From the NCBI GenBank assembly GCA_018000455.1, contig JAGNJW010000008.1:107360-171359 (forward strand): a stretch of DNA of 64,000 bases, given 5' to 3'. Of the stretch, positions 9,049 to 16,803 are shown in pieces. The stretch is from Acidobacteriota bacterium. GTDB taxonomy: Bacteria; Acidobacteriota; Vicinamibacteria; Vicinamibacterales; UBA2999. The position numbers were made by a program, and so were the translations under genes. Within the stretch, counting starts at the first letter, position 1. Every line of letters starts with the position of its first letter. Below the pieces are notes generated by a model, which saw only the letters and a list, made by a program, of their open reading frames with translations, did no database searches and was not told the DNA's origin.

Positions 9049-10220
9049 CGAGGACGTCCGCCCGGCTGCCGGGCAGTCTCGTGCCCAACCGGCTGAGCGA
9101 GGCGGTGACGCGGCGTCGCGCCGGTGGCGAAGGCCTCGCCGATCTCACCCAGTCGAATCCGACGCGTGCCGGGCTGGCCTATCCGCCCGACCTGCTGATG
9201 CCCCTTGCCAGCGCGGACGGACTCGTCTATGAGCCGCAGCCGTTCGGCATGACGTCGGCGCGCGAGGCCGTGGTTGCCGACTACTGGCGGCGTGGCATCA
9301 CCGTCGGCGTCGATCGCGTCTGTCTCACTGCCAGCACGAGCGAAGCGTATGCGTGGCTCTTCAAACTGCTCTGCGACCCTGGTGACCGCGTGCTCGTGCC
9401 GCGTCCGAGCTACCCGCTCTTCGAGCACCTGACCGCCCTCGAGTGCGTCGAGGCGTCGCCGTACGAGCTCGACTTGCACGGCCATTGGCGCATCGACGTG
9501 GACGCCCTGGCCCGGCAGGTCGACGAGCGCACGAAAGCCGTGCTGGTCGTGTCGCCCAATAATCCGACCGGCTCGGTCCTCGAGCGCGCCGAGCTCGACG
9601 CGCTCGCCGACGTGTGCGCGGCCAGCGACCTCGTGCTCATCGGCGACGAGGTGTTCGCCGACTACCGCCTCGATGGCCAGGGTCCGGCACCTTCGGTGCT
9701 CGATCAGGATCGGGCGGTAGCGGTCTCGCTTGGCGGTCTCTCGAAATCGATCGGCCTGCCGCAGGTGAAGGTGGCCTGGATGGCCCTGGGCGGGCCGACC
9801 GCGCCAGCCGCGCGGGTGCTGGCGGGCCTCGAGATCGTGGCCGACGCGTTCCTGTCGGTGTCGACGCCCGCGCAGGTGGCCCTGCCGCGCCTCCTGGCCG
9901 ACGGCGCAGCGATTCGCGATACGATTCGTAGGCGGACCGCGCGAAACCTCACGGCGCTTGCGGCTGCGGTGGCGGCAGTACCCGCCGTCACCTTGCGTCC
10001 GCCCGCGGGGGGATGGTGTGCGGTGCTGCAGGTGCCGGCTCTGCAGAACGAGGAAGCCCTCGTTCTGGACCTCGTCGAGCGCGACGGCGTGCTCGTGCAT
10101 CCCGGATATTTCTTCGATTTCCCGCGTGAGGCATTCCTGGTGGTCAGTCTGCTCGTGGAGCCCGACGTCTTCGACACGGCCATGGCACGCGTGCTCGCGC
10201 GTGTCGAGGAGGTGGCGTGA
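9045..10220 (+). CDS. PLP-dependent class I/II aminotransferase
   Basis: A 391-residue fold-type I aminotransferase. The nucleotide-independent signatures are SPNNPTGSV (substrate/PLP site), IGDEVFADYR with the Asp that binds the pyridine nitrogen, and the Schiff-base lysine Lys234 in GLSKSIGLPQVK. Start is GTG at 9045, overlapping the end of the cyclophilin gene (GTGA); its own stop overlaps the malQ start (ATGA). The three genes therefore form a tightly coupled set although their functions do not obviously connect. The sequence resembles aspartate-aminotransferase relatives, but the amino-acid substrate is open. Confidence 0.9.
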   Translation: MTRTSARLPGSLVPNRLSEAVTRRRAGGEGLADLTQSNPTRAGLAYPPDLLMPLASADGLVYEPQPFGMTSAREAVVADYWRRGITVGVDRVCLTASTSEAYAWLFKLLCDPGDRVLVPRPSYPLFEHLTALECVEASPYELDLHGHWRIDVDALARQVDERTKAVLVVSPNNPTGSVLERAELDALADVCAASDLVLIGDEVFADYRLDGQGPAPSVLDQDRAVAVSLGGLSKSIGLPQVKVAWMALGGPTAPAARVLAGLEIVADAFLSVSTPAQVALPRLLADGAAIRDTIRRRTARNLTALAAAVAAVPAVTLRPPAGGWCAVLQVPALQNEEALVLDLVERDGVLVHPGYFFDFPREAFLVVSLLVEPDVFDTAMARVLARVEEVA

Positions 10221-11782
10221 AACCGTCCCCACAGCGTCAGTGCGGCATCGGCGTGCCGCTCTTCTCGATTCGTTCCTCGGCGAGTTGGGGTATCGGCGAG
10301 TTCGCCGACCTGCCGGCCTTCGGCTCCTGGTGCGTGGCGGCCGGGCAGCGCTACGTGCAGCTCCTGCCGCTCAACGAGATCTCGCCGGGCGTGACCTCGC
10401 CGTACTCATCGATGTCGGCGATGGCGCTCGATCCCATCTACATCCACTTGCCGGCGATGCACGACTTCAAGGCGCTCGGTGGCGAAGCCGGCCTCGCCCC
10501 GGCCGAGCAGATGCTGCTGGCGGCGGTGCGGGCGTCGGCCGACGTCCGCTATGCCGACGTCCGGACGCTCAAGTCGGGTCTGTTGCGGCGCGCCTATCAA
10601 CGCTTCGTCGCCAATGAAATCGGTCCTGGCACTGCGCGGGCCGCCGCGTTCGACGCCTACCAGTCGCGCGAGTCGTGGTGGCTCGAGAGTTACGCGATCT
10701 TTCGCGCGCTGCATGCCGCGCACGAGGAACACGCCTGGTGGGACTGGCCGCCGGCGCTCGCGTATGGCGATCCGGCGGCGCTCAACGACGCGCGCGTGGC
10801 ACTGGCCGAAGAACGCCGCTACCGCGCCTATCTGCAATGGGTCGCCGAGACGCAGTGGCAGGCCGCCCGCGCGGCGGCAGGGGTGCACGTGCTCGGTGAC
10901 CTGGCGTTCATGATCTCGGCCGACAGCCCCGACGTGTGGGGGCGCCGCGACGAGTTCATTCTCGACGCCTCGGTTGGCGTGCCGCCAGACGCCTTCAGTG
11001 AGACCGGCCAGGACTGGGGCCTGCCGCCGTGGCGCTGGGACGTGATGGCGACGACCGGGTTCCAGTGGATGCACGCGCGGGCGCGCCGCACGGCGGCGCT
11101 CTTCGACGGCGTCCGCATCGACCACCTGGTGGGGTTGTATCGCATCTACATGCGCCCCATCGACGCGACCGGCGAGGGTGGGTTCTCGCCGCCGGATGAA
11201 CCCGACCAGAGGAAGCTCGGTGAGAAAATCCTCGGCATCTACATGCAGAACGGCATCCAGATCGTGGCCGAGGATCTCGGCACCGTGCCGCCGTTCGTGC
11301 GCCGGTCGATGGCGCGCCTCGGCGTGCCCGGCTTCAAAGTGATGCGCTGGGAGCGGCAGTGGGACGTCGAGGGCCATCCGTTCATCGACCCATCCGCCTA
11401 TCCGGAGGTGTCGGTCGCGCTCTCTGGCACGCACGACAACGAGCCCCTGGTCGAGTGGTGGCGCGATCTCGCCGATGACGATCGTGCGGCGGTCGTGGCG
11501 CTGCCGGCGCTCACGGCCGCCGGCGTCACAGCCGCGTCTTCGTTCCTGCCCGACGTGCGGGATGCCGTGGTGCGTGCGCTCGTCGAGAGCGCCTCGTGCA
11601 TGGTGATGCTGCCGCTGCAGGACGTGTTCGGCTGGGAGGCGCGGATCAACACACCGGCGACCGTGAACGAGCAGAACTGGACCTGGCGGGTGGCGCTGCC
11701 GGTGGAGCGCTGGCGCGACTCGCCCGAGTGGGTCGAGCGCGCCGACGCACTGCGGACCTGGTGCCGCGCGTCCAAACGGTGA
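10217..11782 (+). CDS. malQ: 4-alpha-glucanotransferase (amylomaltase, GH77)
   Basis: A 521-residue GH77 enzyme that transfers alpha-1,4-glucan chains in glycogen or maltodextrin metabolism. The N-terminus has the family's GVPLFSIRSSASWGIGEF and LPLNEISPG...SPYSS blocks. The catalytic nucleophile is Asp302 in VRIDHLVGLYR, the acid/base is Glu352 in VAEDLG, and the transition-state aspartate is Asp407 in SGTHDNEP. It lacks extra N-terminal domains, so it is the short bacterial form. Its start overlaps the aminotransferase stop (ATGA). A glycogen-debranching enzyme gene at 40.6 kb supports active alpha-glucan turnover in this organism. It converges on azlD 27 bp away. Confidence 0.93.
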   Translation: MKPSPQRQCGIGVPLFSIRSSASWGIGEFADLPAFGSWCVAAGQRYVQLLPLNEISPGVTSPYSSMSAMALDPIYIHLPAMHDFKALGGEAGLAPAEQMLLAAVRASADVRYADVRTLKSGLLRRAYQRFVANEIGPGTARAAAFDAYQSRESWWLESYAIFRALHAAHEEHAWWDWPPALAYGDPAALNDARVALAEERRYRAYLQWVAETQWQAARAAAGVHVLGDLAFMISADSPDVWGRRDEFILDASVGVPPDAFSETGQDWGLPPWRWDVMATTGFQWMHARARRTAALFDGVRIDHLVGLYRIYMRPIDATGEGGFSPPDEPDQRKLGEKILGIYMQNGIQIVAEDLGTVPPFVRRSMARLGVPGFKVMRWERQWDVEGHPFIDPSAYPEVSVALSGTHDNEPLVEWWRDLADDDRAAVVALPALTAAGVTAASSFLPDVRDAVVRALVESASCMVMLPLQDVFGWEARINTPATVNEQNWTWRVALPVERWRDSPEWVERADALRTWCRASKR

Positions 11783-11809
11783 TTGGCGACTGGGGCCAGG
11801 CCCCGCCGC

Positions 11810-12106
11810 TTACAAGCGCAGCAGCGCGGCGACGGCCATTCCGGCCAGAAGCGCCGTCGTCGGGCGGCCGGCTGCCGCCAGTCCGACCGTGGCGGCCGCG
11901 GCCACCAGTCCCGGAGCGTCGCTCCTGGCGAGGGTGGCCACGACCAGCGCGACGATGACCGACGTGCCGAGATGGTTCAGGAACGCCGTGACGAACGGCG
12001 TCGCCGGCAGCACGCGCGCGATGACGAGCCCGCCGGCGCGCGCCGCGTAGGTCACGGCAGCCATGCCGCCGATGACGAGAATCGTGGTCCTAGCGTCGGG
12101 TGTCAC
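11810..12106 (-). CDS. azlD: AzlD-family small subunit of a branched-chain amino acid exporter
   Basis: A 98-residue hydrophobic protein with about four membrane segments, matching the AzlD half of AzlCD exporters (ARTTILVIGGMAAVTYAARAGG at the N-terminus is typical of the family). It overlaps the 3' end of azlC by 17 nt. In other bacteria AzlCD pairs export branched-chain amino acids or their analogues from the cytoplasm. Here the pair sits at the end of the amine dehydrogenase operon, so the natural cargo may differ. Confidence 0.85.
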   Translation of the reverse strand: MTPDARTTILVIGGMAAVTYAARAGGLVIARVLPATPFVTAFLNHLGTSVIVALVVATLARSDAPGLVAAAATVGLAAAGRPTTALLAGMAVAALLRL

Positions 12107-12791
12107 GCCACGCTCCTACAGAGGCGCCGACGAGCGCCGCCACCAGCACCTGCCACTCCGGCGCCACGACCGAAGCCGGAATCCGCGTGGCGAGCGCCGC
12201 CGCGGTCCACGGCACCAGATCGCGCGGGCCGCGCCAGCCCAGCGTCAGTGTCGAGGCGAAGAACAGCACCAGCACGAGATCCAGTCCGAAGCGCCGCGGA
12301 TCGCCCAGTGAGGGCGCGGCGAGGAAGCCGGCGGCCGTGCCACCCATCCACACCACCCACACGACGAGCCCGCTGCCAACCAGCACGCCGAGATCCCGTT
12401 CGCCCTTGGCATAGGCCTGCATGCCGATGGCCCACTGGCCCTCGCCGAGCAGGAACACCGTGGCCCAGGGCGTCGGGCCGCGATAGTGCTTGAGCCACGG
12501 CGTGAGCGACGCGCTGAGCAGCGCGAAGCGGGCGTTCACCGCGAAGGTGGACAACCAGATTGGCACAAGCGGCAGCGGCGCGCTCCACAGCGGCAGTGCC
12601 GCGAACTGGGCGGCGCCGGCAAACACCGAGCCGCTCATGAAGAGCGTGGCCCAGAGCGGCAGATCGACCTGTCGCACGGCCACGCCGAAGCCGGCACCGA
12701 GCACCGCCGACGCCACGCCGAGCGGCACGCTCGCGCGCGCCCCCTGCCAGGCGCCGTGCACCGTCAGTGTGTGCCGCTCCGGCGCCGTCAT
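12090..12791 (-). CDS. azlC: AzlC-family large subunit of a branched-chain amino acid exporter
   Basis: A 233-residue inner-membrane protein with several membrane spans and the AzlC hallmarks FMSGSVFAGAAQFAAL near residues 50-65 and STFAVNARFALLSASL in the first half. Its ATG at 12791 overlaps the qhpE stop (ATGA) and its 3' end overlaps azlD. That makes it translationally coupled to the qhp operon upstream. Known AzlCD systems move branched-chain amino acids outward. A role linked to amine or aldehyde metabolism is inference from position only. Confidence 0.87.
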   Translation of the reverse strand: MTAPERHTLTVHGAWQGARASVPLGVASAVLGAGFGVAVRQVDLPLWATLFMSGSVFAGAAQFAALPLWSAPLPLVPIWLSTFAVNARFALLSASLTPWLKHYRGPTPWATVFLLGEGQWAIGMQAYAKGERDLGVLVGSGLVVWVVWMGGTAAGFLAAPSLGDPRRFGLDLVLVLFFASTLTLGWRGPRDLVPWTAAALATRIPASVVAPEWQVLVAALVGASVGAWRDTRR

Positions 12792-13495
12792 GACAGGGAT
12801 CGACGACACAGATGCAGGCAGAGCAGGCCCGTGGCGTTGGCGACGGCGAAGCTGAGGCCCTTCAGGTTGCGTTCGGGCGGCACGCCCGGGATCGGTCGTG
12901 GGTATCCGCTCGCCCGAAGACGCAGGCAACGCACCGCGCCCTCGAGCCCGACCTCCACCTGCGCCTGCCCGCGCGGGCAGTCCCAGTCGAGCGTCACGCC
13001 CACGGCGAGTGGCAAGCTGCCTGGCAGCCAGCGCCGGCCGTCCTGTTCGGCGGCCGCGACCAGGCCGACGCCAGCGCGTGCGGCGCGCACGAGGGCCTCG
13101 CCGAGACGACGCTGATGCGAGGGATTGTCGGTGCCGAGGCTGAGGTTGATGAGATCGACCCCGGCATCCACGGCCCAGTCGATGGCCGCCACCAGGGCCT
13201 CGGCCGTGGCGCGCAGCTCGTGGTCGAAGACCTTGACCGGCACGATCCCGACAAGCGGCGCCTTCTCGCGGATGGCTGCCGTGACGGCGGTGCCGTGGCC
13301 GAGCCGGTCCACCGTGTCGTTGCCACGACCGCCCCTGGCATCGAACGAGGCGCCTGCCTCCACTGCGCCCACGTGCGGGTGACCCGCATGCACGCCGCTG
13401 TCGATGACGGCCACGCGCACGCCCGCGCCGGTCGCGCCGGGATAGCGGTCGATCGAGACCGGGCCTGCCGCCAGATCCGCCAGCGCAGCCATCAT
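12788..13495 (-). CDS. qhpE: QhpE-like subtilisin protease for the QHNDH gamma-subunit leader
   Basis: A 235-residue S8-family protease without a signal peptide. Catalytic residues are Asp32 (VAVIDSGV), His67 (RLGHGTAV) and Ser215 (KGLSFAVAN). The position of the oxyanion-hole Asn in the usual AAAGNEG motif reads AAAEQDG, so Gln151 replaces it. In Paracoccus, QhpE is a small cytosolic subtilisin-like enzyme that removes the leader from the cross-linked QhpC peptide before export. The length, lack of signal and location (overlapping qhpF by ATGA) match that role. A generic subtilisin is the alternative, but the neighbours make QhpE strongly preferred. Confidence 0.85.
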   Translation of the reverse strand: MMAALADLAAGPVSIDRYPGATGAGVRVAVIDSGVHAGHPHVGAVEAGASFDARGGRGNDTVDRLGHGTAVTAAIREKAPLVGIVPVKVFDHELRATAEALVAAIDWAVDAGVDLINLSLGTDNPSHQRRLGEALVRAARAGVGLVAAAEQDGRRWLPGSLPLAVGVTLDWDCPRGQAQVEVGLEGAVRCLRLRASGYPRPIPGVPPERNLKGLSFAVANATGLLCLHLCRRSLS

Positions 13496-15276
13496 GCCGT
13501 GAGGCCCGGGCGGTCTGGCGCGGGGTTCGCGCCGGGTCCGAAGAGACGGGCAAACGCACCGCCTGCCTGCGCCAGCTCACGTGGTCGGCCGGTCTCGACC
13601 AGACGCGCCCCGTCGAGGACGGCCACCTGGTCGACGGCGCCGGCAACCGCCGCGCGATGCGAAATCACGATCGAGGTGCGGCCGCGCATCACCGCGAGAT
13701 AGCTCTCGATCACCTGGCGCTCGGAGGCCGGGTCGAGCGCCGCCGTGGGCTCGTCGAGGACGAGCACGGATGGGTTCGTGAGGAAGGCGCGGGCGATGGC
13801 GATCCGCTGGCGTTCGCCGGCCGACATCTGTGCCCCGCGTTCGCCAACCACGGTCGACAGTCCGTCGGGCAGGCGGGCGAGGAACGAACCGAGGCCGGCG
13901 GCGTCGGCGGCCCACGTCACGTCGGCGTCAGTGGCCTCGGGCCGCGCGTAGCGGATGTTCTCGGCCACCGTCGCATGCAGCAACGTCGGCTCCTGCTCGA
14001 CGAACACGACATGCCGCCGGATGTCGTCGAGCCTGAGCGTCCGGATGTCGGCGCCGTCGATCCTGACGATGCCCTGGTCGGGATCGAGCAGCCGCAGCAG
14101 CAGGTAGGCCAGCGTGGACTTGCCGGAGCCGCTGGCGCCGACCAGCGCCACCGAGGTGCCGGCGGCGACGGTGAGCGTGAAGTCCTCGAGCACGGCCAGA
14201 CCGCGCTCGGTGAAAAGCGTCACGCCCTCGAAGGCGATCTCGCCGCGCACGCGCTCGAGGGCGGCCGCTCCTGGCGCCTCGTCCACGTCGGGCGGCGCGT
14301 CGAGCAGTTCCAGCACGCGCCGCCACGACACCTTGGCGGTGGCCAGCGACGTGTAGAGGCCCATCAGCGCCTGCACCGGCGCATTGACGCGCGACTGGTA
14401 GGCGATGAAGGCGGCAAACGTGCCGAGCGTCAGCGTGCCCTCGACCACGCGCACGCCGCCGTAGAGGAAGATGGCCGAGGCGCCGAGCGACACGATGAGC
14501 CCGGGCAGGCCGCCGGCCAGGTAGGTGAGGCGCTGCATACCCATCAGCGCGTCGATGAAGCGATCGTTGAGCCGGGCGAAGCGCCCGCGTTCGCGCGCCT
14601 GGGCGTTGGAGGTCACGACCAGCGTCGAGGCCTGCAACGTTTCGATGAGGAAGCTGCCGATGTCGGCGCTGCGCTGGCGCAGGTCGGCCACTTTCGCCTC
14701 GAGCCGGGCGCGATAGCGCACGAGCGTCCACAGGCTGAGTGGCATGATGGCGGCGCTCAGGAGCGCCAGCTTCCAGTCGAGCCACATGAGCATCACGATG
14801 CAGCCGGCGAGGAAGAGCACGTTACCGACCCAGGCCAGCGCGGCTTCCGCGGCCACGCGCTGGATCTCGCCAATGTCGCTATTGAGGCGCGAGACGATGT
14901 CGCCCATGCGCGTGCGGGCGTAGAAGCGCGGCGACAGCCGCTGCAAGTGGCTGTAGACGGCCAGGCGCATGTCGAAGAGGATTTCCGCCGACACCCGCGT
15001 GTAGCGCAGGCCGCTCACCACGTTGAGCGCGTAGCCGGCCAGGCCGAGGGCGGCGAAAAGGCCGACGATGCGCCACAGCGCGGCCAGGTCGCGGCCGATG
15101 AGCGCGCGGTCGACGAGATCCTTCGACAGGTACGGCGTGACCAGCGACAGGCCGGTGCTGACGAGGCTGATCGCCATCACCAGCACGAGACGCCGCCAGT
15201 AGGGCGCCAGGAACACGAACGCCCGACGCAGGTCGGCGTCGGGCGGTTCCGGTGTCACGACGTCATCCTCGCGCAC
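13492..15276 (-). CDS. qhpF: QhpF-like ABC exporter (fused permease-ATPase)
   Basis: A 594-residue half-transporter: about six membrane spans in residues 30-320, then an ATPase domain with Walker A GASGSGKST, the signature MSAGERQRIAIARA and Walker B VLVLDEPTAAL. It acts as a dimer in the inner membrane. In the QHNDH system QhpF exports the processed gamma subunit to the periplasm. GTG at 15276 is the longest start; an in-frame GTG at 15258 is possible. It begins 40 bp after qhpB and its stop overlaps qhpE. A lipid or drug exporter would look the same by sequence, so the QhpF call rests on context. Confidence 0.85.
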   Translation of the reverse strand: MREDDVVTPEPPDADLRRAFVFLAPYWRRLVLVMAISLVSTGLSLVTPYLSKDLVDRALIGRDLAALWRIVGLFAALGLAGYALNVVSGLRYTRVSAEILFDMRLAVYSHLQRLSPRFYARTRMGDIVSRLNSDIGEIQRVAAEAALAWVGNVLFLAGCIVMLMWLDWKLALLSAAIMPLSLWTLVRYRARLEAKVADLRQRSADIGSFLIETLQASTLVVTSNAQARERGRFARLNDRFIDALMGMQRLTYLAGGLPGLIVSLGASAIFLYGGVRVVEGTLTLGTFAAFIAYQSRVNAPVQALMGLYTSLATAKVSWRRVLELLDAPPDVDEAPGAAALERVRGEIAFEGVTLFTERGLAVLEDFTLTVAAGTSVALVGASGSGKSTLAYLLLRLLDPDQGIVRIDGADIRTLRLDDIRRHVVFVEQEPTLLHATVAENIRYARPEATDADVTWAADAAGLGSFLARLPDGLSTVVGERGAQMSAGERQRIAIARAFLTNPSVLVLDEPTAALDPASERQVIESYLAVMRGRTSIVISHRAAVAGAVDQVAVLDGARLVETGRPRELAQAGGAFARLFGPGANPAPDRPGLTA

Positions 15277-15316
15277 GTCGGCGGTCGGCCCAGCCGCCTG
15301 GGCCCCGTCGCGTGGC

Positions 15317-16465
15317 TCAGCGCGCGGCCGTCGTGGCCGGCGTGGTTGACGGCATCACGATCAAGTCGGTGGTCTGATCGGCGCCCAGGTGGATCGTGCG
15401 GAGGTACTTGTGCGTCGCGGCCTCGTAGACGTCGAGCGTGGCGCCCGCCACATGGACGTAGAAGAGCTTGCCGTTCGAGCTCACGCGGATGCCCATCCGC
15501 GGACGGCCCTCGAACTTGGTGCGCATCAGCACGGAGTTCTTCTCGAGGTCGAAGGTCCAGAACTCGTAGTTGCCGATCTCCTGCGTAATGCCGTAGGCGC
15601 GCTTCCTGTCCGGCGACTGGGCAAACGGCGACACGTTCGACGCCGGTCCGATCGGCTGGAAGTCGAGCGTCCTGGCCTTGAGATCGACGCGCCCGATCCC
15701 CATGGTGCGCCGTGCGCGCTCAGGGTCGGCCATCGTGAAGAGGCCGGTGAACATGCCGGGCGGGTCGTTGAAGTCGTGCACGGGGCCGAGATTGATGCGG
15801 CCCAGGCCGGTCTCGGTCGGCCGGGCGAACGGCCACGACTCCACCTCGGTGAACTTCTCGGTCTCGAGCACGGTGACCTCTTCCCCGAAGATGAAGAGGT
15901 GCTTGCCGTCAGGCCCGATGCGCATGTTGACCGTCTCGCGCTCGTCGCCACGCGGCCACGGCACGACCCGCGTGAACTGATGCGTGGTCAGGTCGTACAT
16001 CTGGAGCGTGGGCGGCCCGATCTCCCAGCGGTCGATGAGCTTGGTGGCCGCCCGGTACATCAGGATCAGGTATTTGTTGGCCGGGTCGGGCTGCAGGTTC
16101 GAGACGCGGATGAGCTTGTTGCCGGCCGTCAGCTTGAAGCTGTCGATCGTCTGGCGCGTTGCCACGTCCACGACCTCGATCTGCTCGAGCCGCGAGTCGA
16201 GCGCGTAGAAGCGCGTTCTGTCTGGCGAGAAGGTGATCGAGCGCGGGATTCCTGACTTCAGCTTGATGGTGCCGGTGAGCTTCTCGGTAGCTTCGTCGTA
16301 GATCTCGACCTCGGCCTTGTAGGTGCCGATGTAGAGGGTGCCGTTGCCGCCAGTGACGACCGGCGCCTTGGCGCCCCGGCTCTGGCCCGAGAGCGCCGGC
16401 GCCACCGTGAGGGATGCCGCACAGACGGCGGCGAGCGCGACCAGACGACGCATGGTGAACCTCAT
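15317..16465 (-). CDS. qhpB: Quinohemoprotein amine dehydrogenase beta subunit
   Basis: A 382-residue exported protein: signal peptide with core RRLVALAAVCAASLTV, then YVTN-like repeats (GTLYIGTYKAEVEIYD, RFYALDSRLEQIEVVD, GKLFYVHVAGATLDVYE) expected for the seven-bladed beta-propeller of the QHNDH beta subunit. The beta subunit binds the small gamma subunit and helps form the active site in the periplasm. Start ATG 16465 overlaps the qhpC stop (ATGA); an ATG four codons later is an alternative. The immediate coupling to qhpC supports stoichiometric synthesis. Identity comes from fold pattern plus gene order. Confidence 0.9.
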   Translation of the reverse strand: MRFTMRRLVALAAVCAASLTVAPALSGQSRGAKAPVVTGGNGTLYIGTYKAEVEIYDEATEKLTGTIKLKSGIPRSITFSPDRTRFYALDSRLEQIEVVDVATRQTIDSFKLTAGNKLIRVSNLQPDPANKYLILMYRAATKLIDRWEIGPPTLQMYDLTTHQFTRVVPWPRGDERETVNMRIGPDGKHLFIFGEEVTVLETEKFTEVESWPFARPTETGLGRINLGPVHDFNDPPGMFTGLFTMADPERARRTMGIGRVDLKARTLDFQPIGPASNVSPFAQSPDRKRAYGITQEIGNYEFWTFDLEKNSVLMRTKFEGRPRMGIRVSSNGKLFYVHVAGATLDVYEAATHKYLRTIHLGADQTTDLIVMPSTTPATTAAR

Positions 16466-16803
16466 CCCGGGAACACCAGATCGATCTTGCGCCAGTCTTT
16501 CTGGGCCACCGCGCACTTGGCGGTCCAGTCGGGTGCGTGGTTGAGCTGATCGGGCACGTGGGCGGGCCAGAAGCACCCCATGTGGCAGTCGAACAGATCG
16601 CGTTCGACCGGCGAACACAGACCCGCCGTGCCGCCGGCGGAATCGGCTTCCCAGCCCGGCGAGAACACGGTCGAGCAGCCCGGCGGAATGTGCGGCTTCT
16701 CGGGCTGCTGCGGCGGGCCGCCGCCCTGCAGGGCCACGACATCCGGTTCGGTGCTGGCCACGACCAGCGCGGCCTTGCGATTAATGGCGTTGAGGTGCTT
16801 CAT
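16462..16803 (-). CDS. qhpC: Quinohemoprotein amine dehydrogenase gamma subunit precursor (CTQ cofactor peptide)
   Basis: A 113-residue precursor of the catalytic subunit. Residues 1 to about 40 are a leader; the rest aligns without gaps through the cross-linked region of the published gamma subunits. Every modified residue is present at the same spacing: Cys43-Glu52, Cys63-Asp69 and Cys77-Asp85 for the Cys-to-acid thioethers, and Cys73-Trp79 for cysteine tryptophylquinone. The residue before the CTQ tryptophan is Phe where Pseudomonas and Paracoccus have Trp. There is one extra cysteine, Cys97. Start ATG 16803 follows GGAGA and overlaps qhpD by 23 nt. The mature protein would lie in the periplasm, oxidising primary amines to aldehydes. 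Confidence 0.95.
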   Translation of the reverse strand: MKHLNAINRKAALVVASTEPDVVALQGGGPPQQPEKPHIPPGCSTVFSPGWEADSAGGTAGLCSPVERDLFDCHMGCFWPAHVPDQLNHAPDWTAKCAVAQKDWRKIDLVFPG

